A stretch of DNA of 64,000 nt from RH-AL1 sp964247745. GTDB taxonomy: Bacteria > Pseudomonadota > Alphaproteobacteria > Rhizobiales > Beijerinckiaceae. The stretch covers positions 1 through 64,000 of the forward strand of contig CAXTVT010000001.1 of assembly GCA_964247745.1 (NCBI GenBank), read 5' to 3'. The first letter of the stretch is position 1. Each line of letters begins with the position of its first letter. The notes under the pieces were generated by a model that was not told the origin of the DNA, ran no database searches, and saw only the letters and a list, made by a program, of their open reading frames with translations. The translations under genes were made by a program, and so were the position numbers. This document shows positions 1 to 7,979 of the stretch, piece after piece.

Positions 1-801
1 CGACCAGGCGAGGGCGACGAGGTAGCCGCCGGTATCGCGCACCACGCCCTTGGGGATGCCGGTCGTGCCGGAGGTGTAGAGGATGTAGAGCGGATCGGTT
101 GCCGCCATCGGCTCGCAGGGCACGGTGCGGCCCTCCGCGGCCTCGACCAACGTCTCCCAATCGTGGTCGCGCCCTGCGATCATGCCGGCCTGCAACCGCG
201 GGCGTTGCCACACCAGCACCGCCTCGGGCTTGGCGGCGGCGCGCTCGATCGCCGCGTCGACCAGTGGTTTGTAGGGGATGATCCGCTCGCCCTCGATGCC
301 GCAGGAGGCGGTGAGCACGAGCTTGGGACGGGCATCGTCGATGCGCGCGGCGAGCTCCTTCGCCGAGAAGCCGCCGAACACGACGGAATGGATCGCGCCG
401 AGGCGCGCGCAGGCCAGCATCGCGATATGCGCGCGCGGCAGCATCGGCAGGTAGATGATGACGCGATCGCCCTTGGCGACGCCGAAATCCTGCAGGACGG
501 CAGCCATCGCCTGCACTTCGTCGAGGAGCTCGGCGTAGCTGATGGACTTCTTGAAGGCGATCACCGGCGCATCGTAGATGATCGCGGCGTGGTCGCCCCG
601 ACCGGCGGCGATGTGGCGGTCCAGGCAATTGTGGCAGGCGTTGAGCCGCGCGTCCGGGAACCAGCGCCCGTAGATGCCGGCCGGGGGCTCGAAGATCGCG
701 CGCGGCGGCTCGATCCAGTCGATCGCCCGCGCGGCCTCGCGCCAGAATCCTTCGGGATCGCGCTGCCAGGCGGCGTAGGTCTCGGCGTAGCGGCTCGCCA
801 T
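1..801 (-). CDS. prpE: Propionyl-CoA synthetase / acyl-CoA synthetase (N-terminal part)
   Basis: This is the first 267 codons of an AMP-forming acyl-CoA synthetase that runs off the left edge. Such enzymes activate a short fatty acid to acyl-AMP and then acyl-CoA in the cytoplasm. The N-terminal cap contains YGRWFPDARLNACHNCLDRH, typical of the PrpE branch of acetyl-CoA synthetases. The phosphate-binding P-loop YTSGTTGIPKG lies close to the truncated end. The start is the ATG whose complement lies at 799-801, just downstream of a GGGAGAACC-like leader. PrpE and Acs share this architecture; the residues near IIPYKPLVDAAIE favour PrpE, but the acyl-specificity region lies outside the window. 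Confidence 0.8.
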   Translation of the reverse strand, partial: MASRYAETYAAWQRDPEGFWREAARAIDWIEPPRAIFEPPAGIYGRWFPDARLNACHNCLDRHIAAGRGDHAAIIYDAPVIAFKKSISYAELLDEVQAMAAVLQDFGVAKGDRVIIYLPMLPRAHIAMLACARLGAIHSVVFGGFSAKELAARIDDARPKLVLTASCGIEGERIIPYKPLVDAAIERAAAKPEAVLVWQRPRLQAGMIAGRDHDWETLVEAAEGRTVPCEPMAATDPLYILYTSGTTGIPKGVVRDTGGYLVALAWS

Positions 802-922
802 CTCTGGTTCTCCCGTAATCGATCGAAAGCTCGGGAGAGCTGTTGCGTCATCGGTGTCGTCGAGCAAGAGGCGTTTCGCGCTATTGCCGGGCCGCGGCGG
901 GATTGGCGACGATGTCGGTGGG

Positions 923-2230
923 CTAAAGGTAACGCGTCTTGTCGCCTCCGAGCTGATCCGTAACCCTCATCACGATCTGCCTAAGGCGATGGGTATACTT
1001 CGAGTCTACCCTGGTGCGGATGCTGCACACGATGGCTTTGTCATCCCAAGGATCGGGCGTCTGGACACCGGGCAGGAGAATGGCCTCGATGGCACGAAGA
1101 AGCTGTTCATTCTTGAAGCCCTCACTTAAGGCCAGCCGTTCCAGATCGAAGATCGTGCGAATTCCCAATTTCCAAAGTCGGAAGAGAGCCTCGGGTCCGA
1201 CGCTGACGCAGAGTTGTGCCTGCGCCACCCAATCGAGCATTTGGTAGATGCCGTAGGGAGTCTCGACGAACAGCATGATTGGGTTCGCGGCAGCGAGATT
1301 TTGGACCGCCGTAATGTGGAAGTCAGATAGGCGGTAGCGGATTTGACTGTCGACTCCGTCGAGAACCTCCAACGGCACAGCTTTGCCATTGTCGCCGAAA
1401 TCGCTGCGTTCTGCCTTAAAGAACTTCACCAGGCTGGTCTGTAGGAGATACTGAAGAATATTGTCTGGCATGTAGCCTCCAACGAAAGCTGTCACGATCC
1501 GCGCGCCAGTGGCAATAGTAACTCCTTCCGCGCCTTTGCTTAAGTAGAACGTCGCGACTTGAGTGAAGACCACTCCGAAGATAATGTTGTTGGCGGCGCC
1601 GAGAAAGGAGGCCGGTGTCAAATCAAAATTGTTGATGGCCTGAAAGAAGGCTCGTATCATATACGTGTAGGCACCCAAGAGAGTCGCTTGAAGCGTCAGT
1701 GCGAATGTGCGGTGCGACACGAAAAGTTTGGTCAAGTACTGCGGTACGAGGCTCCCGGTGGGCTGTCCCGAAAGCGCCAGAATGATCGCCAAGGCCGCGT
1801 AGCTCAGCAACATGAGTAGAATGATAAGCGGTAGACTGAGTAGTACCCATTCCGACACCTTGAAGTCGTCTGGCGAGATCATCGACTTTTCAGCCAATCG
1901 AGCATCCGTCAGATGCAAACCCTGGATGATCGCCCGACGCGTTTCCGACTGCGCCGCCGTCTCGGCTGCAAGGAAGTATTTGAATTTGACGAACTCAAAA
2001 GACCTGAGAAGATCATCGTCGCTTTCTTCTTCTTTTTTGGTATTTGCCTTACCCTCCGATTTTCTGTGGCCGAAGAAAGCCGCCAGATCCCTGATAATCG
2101 ATTGACGGTGCCGTTTGACACAATCGCGAACCGCGATGCTACAGAAGACGGGACTGACACTGAAGAACGTGCAGAGACAGGCGTAGATGAGATTGCTCAA
2201 GCCGTTTCTCCGAAGAGCGCTGATCTCCAA
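923..2230 (-). CDS. Unknown multi-pass membrane protein in an AT-richer island
   Basis: A 435-residue protein I cannot name. Hydrophobic stretches lie near residues 12-34, 128-153, 173-196, 208-230 and 240-265. They are separated by a charged loop (about 55-75, KKEEESDDD), and a soluble C-terminal third follows. That third contains VQNLAAANPIMLFVETPYG (about 309-327) and a helix-hairpin-helix-like stretch LWKLGIRTIFDLERLA (about 352-367). The coding sequence and its flanks contain many AT-rich codons, unlike the GC-rich genes on either side, which suggests recent acquisition. It stands alone, transcribed toward the acyl-CoA synthetase gene and divergent from the MFS gene. The function is unknown; membrane-anchored sensing or defence is only a guess. 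Confidence 0.75.
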   Translation of the reverse strand: MEISALRRNGLSNLIYACLCTFFSVSPVFCSIAVRDCVKRHRQSIIRDLAAFFGHRKSEGKANTKKEEESDDDLLRSFEFVKFKYFLAAETAAQSETRRAIIQGLHLTDARLAEKSMISPDDFKVSEWVLLSLPLIILLMLLSYAALAIILALSGQPTGSLVPQYLTKLFVSHRTFALTLQATLLGAYTYMIRAFFQAINNFDLTPASFLGAANNIIFGVVFTQVATFYLSKGAEGVTIATGARIVTAFVGGYMPDNILQYLLQTSLVKFFKAERSDFGDNGKAVPLEVLDGVDSQIRYRLSDFHITAVQNLAAANPIMLFVETPYGIYQMLDWVAQAQLCVSVGPEALFRLWKLGIRTIFDLERLALSEGFKNEQLLRAIEAILLPGVQTPDPWDDKAIVCSIRTRVDSKYTHRLRQIVMRVTDQLGGDKTRYL

Positions 2231-2374
2231 GCTGTAATTTTAACCAAAGATGGTAAATACGACTTTAGAATATCCTGAGTTGCAGATCCCGACGGTGCCC
2301 TACAAACGGTGAGGCGAATTGCGGCCTACGTTTGTCTGTGATCAGTCGGCGCGAACAGAAGGCGAGAGCGGCAC

Positions 2375-3817
2375 ATGACGGCTTCGGTCGACGAGAAGAC
2401 GATCGAGACCCGCGTTCCGGCGCGCCTCGACGCGCTGCACTGGGGCCGCTTCCACACGCTGGTGATCGCCGCGCTCGGCATCACCTGGATCCTCGACGGG
2501 CTGGAGGTGACGTTCGCCGGGCTGATCTCGGGCGCGCTCAAGCACGACAAGGCGCTGCATTTCACCGACACGCAGATCGGCATCGGCAACAGCTTCTACC
2601 TCGCCGGCGCCGTGGTCGGCGCGCTCATCTTCGGTTGGGCGACCGACCGGCTCGGGCGCCGCAAGCTGTTCTTCGTGACGCTCGGGCTCTACCTCGTCGC
2701 CACCGCGGCGACGGCGTTCTCGTGGGACCTGTTGTCCTATTCGTTGTTCCGCTGCCTGACCGGCGCGGGGATCGGCGGCGAATATTCCGCGGTGAATTCG
2801 ACGATCCAGGAGTTCATCCCGGCGCGCTATCGCGGGCGGACCGACCTCGCCATCAACGGCTCGTTCTGGATCGGCGGCGCCATCGGCGCGCTGGCCTCGC
2901 TCGTGTTCCTCGACCCGCGGATCATCCCCGCGCAATACGGCTGGCGCGCCGTGTTCTTCGTCGGCTCGATCCTGTCGATCGGCATCATCTTCCTGCGCAC
3001 CTTCATCCCCGAGAGCCCGCGCTGGCTGGCGATCCACGGCCGCGAGCGCGAAGCCGAGACGGTGATGGGCGACATCGAGGGGGGCATCCGCCAACACGGC
3101 GGCACGGTGCCCTCGCCCGATGCCTTGAAGCCGATGACCATCCACGCGCGCGATCACACGCCGCTGCCCGTCGTCTTCAAGACGATCTTCGTGAAGCACC
3201 GCAAGCGCGCCATCGTTGGGCTGGCGCTGATGAGCGCGCAGGCGTTCTTCTACAACGCGATCTTCTTCACCTTCTCGCAGGTGCTCGAGGCCTATTACGA
3301 GGTGCGCATCGAGAACGTCGGCTGGTACATGCTGCCGTTCGCGATCGGCAACGCGCTGGGCCCGCTGATCCTCGGGCCGCTGTTCGACAGCTTCGGCCGC
3401 AAGCCGATGATCACCTTCACCTACGCGATCTCCGGCGTCCTGCTGGCCGCGACCGGCCTGCTGTTCGCGCTCGGGCTGCTGACAGCGACCCAGCAGGTGA
3501 TCGCCTGGTCGGTGATCTTCTTCTTCGCGTCGTCGGCGGCCGGCGCGGCCTATCTCACGGTCAGCGAGGTGTTCCCCGTCGAGATCCGCGCGCTGGCGAT
3601 CGCCATCTTCTACGCCTTCGGCACCGGCATCGGTGGCATCGTGGCGCCGCTCGCCTTCTCCTGGCTGATCGGCACCGATTCGCGCTGGGCCCTGTTCGGC
3701 GGCTACGTCTTCGCCGCGCTGCTCATGCTGGTCGCGGCGGCGCTGGAGGCAATCTGGGGCGTTGCCGCCGAAGGCAAGTCGCTGGAGGAGATCTCGGAAC
3801 CGCTCTCCTCCGCTTAA
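2375..3817 (+). CDS. MFS transporter, sugar/aromatic-acid:H+ symporter type
   Basis: A 480-residue major facilitator with twelve predicted membrane helices in the inner membrane. The loop 2-3 motif DRLGRRKLF is at about 91-99. PESPRWL, at about 212-218 just before the central loop, is typical of the sugar porter and metabolite:H+ symporter families. A second DSFGRKP motif follows in the C-terminal half. The ATG at 2375 is preceded by a purine-rich GGCGAGAG stretch. The gene is monocistronic and ends 13 bases from a convergent gene. The substrate cannot be read from the sequence; organic or aromatic acids are common for this branch. Confidence 0.85.
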   Translation: MTASVDEKTIETRVPARLDALHWGRFHTLVIAALGITWILDGLEVTFAGLISGALKHDKALHFTDTQIGIGNSFYLAGAVVGALIFGWATDRLGRRKLFFVTLGLYLVATAATAFSWDLLSYSLFRCLTGAGIGGEYSAVNSTIQEFIPARYRGRTDLAINGSFWIGGAIGALASLVFLDPRIIPAQYGWRAVFFVGSILSIGIIFLRTFIPESPRWLAIHGREREAETVMGDIEGGIRQHGGTVPSPDALKPMTIHARDHTPLPVVFKTIFVKHRKRAIVGLALMSAQAFFYNAIFFTFSQVLEAYYEVRIENVGWYMLPFAIGNALGPLILGPLFDSFGRKPMITFTYAISGVLLAATGLLFALGLLTATQQVIAWSVIFFFASSAAGAAYLTVSEVFPVEIRALAIAIFYAFGTGIGGIVAPLAFSWLIGTDSRWALFGGYVFAALLMLVAAALEAIWGVAAEGKSLEEISEPLSSA

Positions 3818-3830
3818 GCGGGACGGGCGC

Positions 3831-4172
3831 CTACTTCTTGCAATCGTCGAGCTGCTTCTCCTCGATGGAGAAGACGTCGCCTTCCTTCACGGCGATGTTC
3901 TTCACCGTGCAGGTGCGGTTCTTGGAATCAGTGAAGCGTGCGGTGTAGCTGCCGCTCGCCACGCCCAGGATCTTCAGGCGCTCGTCGTGGTCGACCGCGC
4001 CGTCCTTGTCGTTCTTGCACTGGTCAGGCCCGAAGCTCTCGGTGCCGGCCGGCGCCAGCGCGAACTGCGTGATGGTGTTGTCCGTCAGGTTCCAGAACCG
4101 CGTGGTCTTGGCGGCGGCCGCCGTCGTGCCGGCGGCGAGGATCAGGATGGTGGCGGCGATCGTCGTGCGCAT
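3831..4172 (-). CDS. Small exported protein of unknown function
   Basis: A 113-residue protein with a Sec signal peptide (hydrophobic residues about 4-20, cleavage near AAAAK). The mature domain of about 92 residues carries three cysteines, at FGPDQC, SKNRTC and the C-terminal DDCKK. The layout (WNLTDNTITQFALAPAG, then SYTARFTDSKNR) suggests a beta-sandwich periplasmic domain. It follows the unknown exported gene at 4236-5057 and may be the last gene of the PQQ-ABC operon. No enzymatic motif is visible and I do not recognise the family. Confidence 0.7.
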   Translation of the reverse strand: MRTTIAATILILAAGTTAAAAKTTRFWNLTDNTITQFALAPAGTESFGPDQCKNDKDGAVDHDERLKILGVASGSYTARFTDSKNRTCTVKNIAVKEGDVFSIEEKQLDDCKK

Positions 4173-4235
4173 GGGACTAGTCCTCGTCTCGAAATGTTTG
4201 GCCGCGTCCTCTCCCGCTTCGCAGGGAGGATCTTC

Positions 4236-5057
4236 CTAGAGCTGCGCCTGGATGCGCTGCGACACCTCGTAGGCGCGGCGCTCGTAGAGGGTCGGCGTCT
4301 CGCAGACGTAGGTCAGAGCCTGTCGCCGCTCCTTGAAGATGCGCTGGTCCCAGGCGAAGTCGGGGTTCTGCTCGGTGGCGGCGATGCCGGTCGGCCCCTG
4401 TACGTCGCTCATCTTCTCGCTGATCGCGTCGGCCTCCTTGCGCATGCGCGCGGCCAGCCGCTCCTGGCCCCGTGCGTAGCGCATGATGCCCTCGAGGACC
4501 TCGGTGCGGTTGGTGTTGATGACGTCGAGCACGCCGACGAACAGCTCGGTGAGCTTCTTGTCCTTGTCCTTGCCGGCGCCCTTGGCGAAGTCGGCGACCA
4601 GCGGATCGACCTGGTCGATCGGCAGGCGGCGCGACGCCAGCTTCTGCGCCAGGGCGGCGACGTCGTTGTCCTGGTCCCAATCCTTGCCCTCGTCGAGGGA
4701 CGGGCCGGACCAGAGCGTGCCGGCGCTGATGGTCGGCACCTTCCGCTGCGCGCAGGGCCATTGCACCGCGGCATCGGCCGGATCGGCGGCGAAGGTCTCG
4801 GTGGTGCCGGAGTTCGGCGTCGCCATCGGCATGGCGCTGCCGCCGTCCGCCTTGGAGCCGGGAGCCCGCGCCGGCTCGTTGGTCTGTTGCGGCAGTGTCG
4901 ATTGCGGCTGCTGCTGGAGCGTCGGCACGGCGCCCGCCACGGGCGAAGGGCCGGCCTCGGTGGGCTGGCCGCCGAGGCCCTGGGCGCCGGCCGGCGAAGC
5001 GGCGAGCAGGGCGGCCGCCGAAGCGGCGAGGAGCAGGGTGGCGAGACGCGCAGGCAT
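4236..5057 (-). CDS. Exported protein of unknown function linked to the PQQ-ABC cassette
   Basis: A 273-residue exported protein. The signal peptide covers about residues 1-26 (LLLAASAAALLAASPAGAQG). A Pro/Gln-rich linker extends to about 75 and a helical domain follows, with charged segments such as GKDKDKKLTELFVGVLDVIN. The ATG at 5057 was chosen because it directly precedes the signal peptide and lies 2 bases after the permease stop codon, as in a coupled operon; longer reading frames upstream overlap the permease. It is unlikely to be a transporter subunit because no membrane helices or ABC motifs follow the signal. The position suggests a periplasmic accessory factor, which is inference. 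Confidence 0.7.
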   Translation of the reverse strand: MPARLATLLLAASAAALLAASPAGAQGLGGQPTEAGPSPVAGAVPTLQQQPQSTLPQQTNEPARAPGSKADGGSAMPMATPNSGTTETFAADPADAAVQWPCAQRKVPTISAGTLWSGPSLDEGKDWDQDNDVAALAQKLASRRLPIDQVDPLVADFAKGAGKDKDKKLTELFVGVLDVINTNRTEVLEGIMRYARGQERLAARMRKEADAISEKMSDVQGPTGIAATEQNPDFAWDQRIFKERRQALTYVCETPTLYERRAYEVSQRIQAQL

Positions 5058-5059
5058 GA

Positions 5060-5923
5060 TCAATCTCCGGGGCCGCCGCGGCGCGCCAGCATCCCGCGGC
5101 CGGGATCGTAGGCGAGCACGGACAAAGTGAAGGTGACGATCGTCGTGCCCGCCACCACGACGAACGACAGCCAATCGAACTGCGCGTAGAGGGCGAAGCG
5201 CACCAATTCGACGGCATAGTTGAAGGGGTTGTAGACGCAGACCCAATAGACCAGCTCGCTCTTCTCGCGGACCTTCCAGAGCAGCTTCAGCGCCGAGGAG
5301 GCGAAGAACATCGGGAAGATGATGAAGTTCATCACGCTGGCGAAGTTCTCCATCTGCTTGATCTGCGAAGAGATCAGCAGGCCGATGGAGCCGAGCATCA
5401 GCCCGGTCAGGATGAAGGCGGGGAGGGCGGTGAGATAGCCGATGTCGGGAAAGTCGTTGCCGTAGAGCCAGGTGATCAGCAGGAAGACGTAGACCTGCGC
5501 CACCGAGACGATGACGCCCGCGAGCAGCTTGGCGAACAGCAGCGACCAGCGCGGGAACGGGCTCGTCAGCAGCACGCGCATCGAGCCGACCTCGCGGTCG
5601 TAGACCATCGACAGCGAGGATTGCATGCCGGCGAACAGCTGGATCATCGCCGCGATGCCCGGCATGATGTAGATCTCGTAGGGCTCGTAGGTGACGTAGG
5701 GCGGCTGGATCGAGGTGCCGAGCGCGTCGATGCCGACGGCGAACAGGAACAGCCAGATCACCGGCCGCACCATCGCCGACAGGAATCGCTCGTACTGGTT
5801 CACGAACTTGCGCAGCTCGCGATCGACGATGCCGGCGAAGCAGATGCCGTAGCCGGCGAGCCCGAGCGAGCGCTTGACCCGCACGCCGCCCAAGCCCGTG
5901 CCGTCCAGAATCATGTCGCTCAT
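5060..5923 (-). CDS. ABC-2 type permease of the PQQ-alcohol-dehydrogenase-associated transporter
   Basis: A 287-residue inner-membrane permease. It has about six hydrophobic helices and the ABC-2 fold feature of a long hydrophilic segment after helix 2 (QSSLSMVYDREVGSMRVLLT). The sequence and neighbourhood match the permease annotated with PQQ-dependent alcohol catabolism clusters (PedC-type). The ATG at 5923 overlaps the stop of the ATPase gene by four bases (ATGA), which supports translational coupling and excludes the longer frame. With the ATPase it should form an exporter; the exported compound is not known. Confidence 0.85.
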   Translation of the reverse strand: MSDMILDGTGLGGVRVKRSLGLAGYGICFAGIVDRELRKFVNQYERFLSAMVRPVIWLFLFAVGIDALGTSIQPPYVTYEPYEIYIMPGIAAMIQLFAGMQSSLSMVYDREVGSMRVLLTSPFPRWSLLFAKLLAGVIVSVAQVYVFLLITWLYGNDFPDIGYLTALPAFILTGLMLGSIGLLISSQIKQMENFASVMNFIIFPMFFASSALKLLWKVREKSELVYWVCVYNPFNYAVELVRFALYAQFDWLSFVVVAGTTIVTFTLSVLAYDPGRGMLARRGGPGD

Positions 5924-6678
5924 CGCGCCAGCTCCTTGGTCGACGTGTCGATCGTCATGGCCTTGAAGGCGTCGACGAGGTTGGCGCTGTGACTGCTCGA
6001 GGTGATCTCCTCGGAGCGGCCGTCGGCGATGATCCTGCCGGCGTGCAGCACGTAGACCTTGTCGCTCGACTCGACCTCGTCGAAGATGTGCGTCGACCAC
6101 AGCACCGAAAGGCCCTCCTCGCGCACCAGGTCGCGGACGATCCGCACGATGTCCGAGCGCGACGCCAGGTCGAGGCCGACGGTCGCCTCGTCGAGGAGCA
6201 GCAGACGCGGTCCGTGGACCAGCGAGCGCGCGATCTCGATGCGCCGCGACTGTCCACCCGACAGGGTCCGAACCTTGTCCTTGGCGCGGCTCGTCATGCC
6301 GACGCGCTCCAGCAGCCGGTCGATCTGCCGTCCGGCTTCGCGCCCGCGCATGCCGTGCAGCGCGGCGTGGTAGTTGAGGTTCTGGCGCACGCTCAAATCG
6401 CCGTCGAGCGTCGGCTTCTGGAACACCACGCCCATCTCGGCGAGCGCCAGCGAGGGTTCGCGCTGCAGATCGCGGCCGAACACGGCGACACGACCTTCCT
6501 TATTGTTGTAGAGCCGCGTGATGATGGCGAACAACGTCGTCTTGCCGGCGCCGTTGGGGCCGAGCAGCGCGGTGAAGGCGCCGCGCTCGACGCGCAGCGA
6601 GACGTGGTCGAGCGCCGTGCGCGCGCCGAAGCGGTGGGTCACGTCGGCGACGTCGAGGGCGGGGCTGTCGACCATCAT
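5920..6678 (-). CDS. ABC transporter ATP-binding protein, PQQ-alcohol-dehydrogenase-associated
   Basis: A 252-residue ATPase that would energise the adjoining permease. Walker A is GPNGAGKTTL at about 40-49, the signature motif LSGGQSRRIEIA is near 145, and Walker B is LLLLDEATVGLD. An intact H-loop lies in WSTHIFDEV. All catalytic motifs are present, in contrast to the BacA-like protein at 14.7 kb. The start is placed at the ATG ending at 6678; a TTG two codons upstream is possible. It follows the beta-propeller gene by 22 bases and overlaps the permease gene by 4. Confidence 0.88.
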   Translation of the reverse strand: MMVDSPALDVADVTHRFGARTALDHVSLRVERGAFTALLGPNGAGKTTLFAIITRLYNNKEGRVAVFGRDLQREPSLALAEMGVVFQKPTLDGDLSVRQNLNYHAALHGMRGREAGRQIDRLLERVGMTSRAKDKVRTLSGGQSRRIEIARSLVHGPRLLLLDEATVGLDLASRSDIVRIVRDLVREEGLSVLWSTHIFDEVESSDKVYVLHAGRIIADGRSEEITSSSHSANLVDAFKAMTIDTSTKELAR

Positions 6679-6700
6679 CGGCAAGTCGGTCTCGAAACCA

Positions 6701-7669
6701 TCAGTGCGGCGACACCGCGACGCCCCAGGGATAGGCGCCGACCGGGACCGAACGCGTCACCTTCTGCTCGGCCACGTCGATCACCGAGATGTCGTTGGTG
6801 ACCCCGTTGGTGGTCAGCAGGTACTTCTGGTCCGGCGTGAACGCCATCTGCCACACGCGCTGTCCCACCAGCAGGTACTTCTGCACCTTGAAGGTCGCGG
6901 CATCGACGATCGCGACATGGTTCGCCGGACCAAGGGCGATGAACGCGGTCTTGCCGTCGGGCGTGAGCCGGATGCCGACGGGCTGGATCGCGTCCTTGTT
7001 GACGCCGGGGATCGCGAAATCGATCTTGTGGAGGATCTGGTGCGTCTTGACGTCGATCACCGCCACCGTGCCGCCGACCTCGGAGCTGACCCAGAGCCGG
7101 TCGCCCGAGGGTGCGAACACCGCGATCCGCGGGCGTGAATCCACGAGCACGTTGGCGACGATCTTCTGCTGCGCCGTGTCGATGAACGAGGCCATGTTGG
7201 TGGTCTCGGACGTGTTCACAAGGGTCTTGCCGTCGGGGCTGATTCCCTCGCCCTCCGGCTCGACGCCGACCGGTACCTGGGCCAGCTGCTTGTTGGCCGC
7301 GATGTCGATCATCGTGACCATGTTGTCGTCCTCGTTGGACACGTAGAGCGTCTTGCCGTCCGGACTGATCGTGAAGGTCTCGGGGTCGGGTCCCGACGGC
7401 AGCGTGCGCAGCTGCTGCATGGTCTTGGGATCGAACACCTGGATGATGTCGTCGTCCGAGGCGCAGATGTAGAGCTCCTTGCCGTCGGGGTTCATGATGA
7501 TGCCGCGCGGCCGGCGGCCGACGTCGACGGTCTTGGTCACCTTCCACGTGTCGGTGTCGATCACCGAGACGCTGTTGTCCTTCTCGTTGGTGACGTAGGC
7601 GGTATAGGCGTGGGCGGGCGTCGAGGCTGCGATGCCAAGGCCGACGAGAAGCGCCGCCACCCCTGTCAT
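6701..7669 (-). CDS. YVTN-family beta-propeller protein, PQQ-ABC-associated
   Basis: A 322-residue periplasmic beta-propeller. Repeats of the form ISPDGKTLYVSN and VIDTDTWKV recur about every 42 residues through the whole protein, enough for seven blades. It matches the PQQ-dependent-catabolism-associated beta-propeller family by layout and context. The start is unusual: the ATG at 7669 lies inside the end of a palindromic repeat (ggAATGACAG). The predicted signal peptide MTGVAALLVGLGIAASTPA lacks the usual basic N-terminus and no clear ribosome-binding site precedes it. The repeat may have replaced the original 5' end. A longer frame reads through the repeat to 7924 but has no signal peptide at its N-terminus. 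Confidence 0.82.
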   Translation of the reverse strand: MTGVAALLVGLGIAASTPAHAYTAYVTNEKDNSVSVIDTDTWKVTKTVDVGRRPRGIIMNPDGKELYICASDDDIIQVFDPKTMQQLRTLPSGPDPETFTISPDGKTLYVSNEDDNMVTMIDIAANKQLAQVPVGVEPEGEGISPDGKTLVNTSETTNMASFIDTAQQKIVANVLVDSRPRIAVFAPSGDRLWVSSEVGGTVAVIDVKTHQILHKIDFAIPGVNKDAIQPVGIRLTPDGKTAFIALGPANHVAIVDAATFKVQKYLLVGQRVWQMAFTPDQKYLLTTNGVTNDISVIDVAEQKVTRSVPVGAYPWGVAVSPH

Positions 7670-7777
7670 TCCGGGGCGCGCAAAGCGCGAACCCGGAACC
7701 CATTGCGCTCTCCAAAGAGAGCCTGACCGGCATGAGAAATGGGTTCCGGGTTCGCCTGCGGCGCCCCGGAGTGACAG
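7663..7777. repeat. Palindromic repeat element, copy A
   Basis: About 115 bases bounded by inverted ends ctgtcattccgg and ccggagtgacag. Inner complementary arms gaacccggaaccca and gggttccgggttc form a long imperfect hairpin. It lies between the binding-protein and beta-propeller genes and supplies the likely start codon of the latter. The same family occurs at 7854-7968 and, in frame, inside bchB. It encodes no transposase. Confidence 0.88.
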
Positions 7778-7853
7778 CAACGGGCGCTTCACGACTGGAC
7801 TCCGGCGGCGCGATGGAAGGACGTTTCCGGCACGGCGAAACGCGCCGCCACCC

Positions 7854-7968
7854 CTGTCATTCCGGGGCGCGCAAAGCGCGAACCCGGAACCCATTGCGCT
7901 CTCCAGGGAGAGCCTGACCGGCATGAGCCACGGGTTCCAGGTTCGCCTGCGGCGCCCCGGAATGACAG
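7854..7968. repeat. Palindromic repeat element, copy B
   Basis: A second copy in the same orientation, with ends ctgtcattccgg and ccggaatgacag. It is almost identical to copy A except around the loop (tccagggagagcc versus tccaaagagagcc) and the right inner arm. It sits 11 bases from the stop codon of the binding-protein gene, where it could act as a 3' hairpin protecting or ending the transcript. Confidence 0.88.
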
Positions 7969-7979
7969 CAACGAGCGCT

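Noticed and set aside
163..963. Long plus-strand open frame over the acyl-CoA synthetase gene
   Set aside because: The minus strand has clear PrpE/Acs motifs; the plus frame is a GC-rich shadow.
7669..7924. Longer N-terminus of the beta-propeller protein reading through both repeats
   Set aside because: The extension is only translated repeat sequence and would put the hydrophobic export segment inside the protein.
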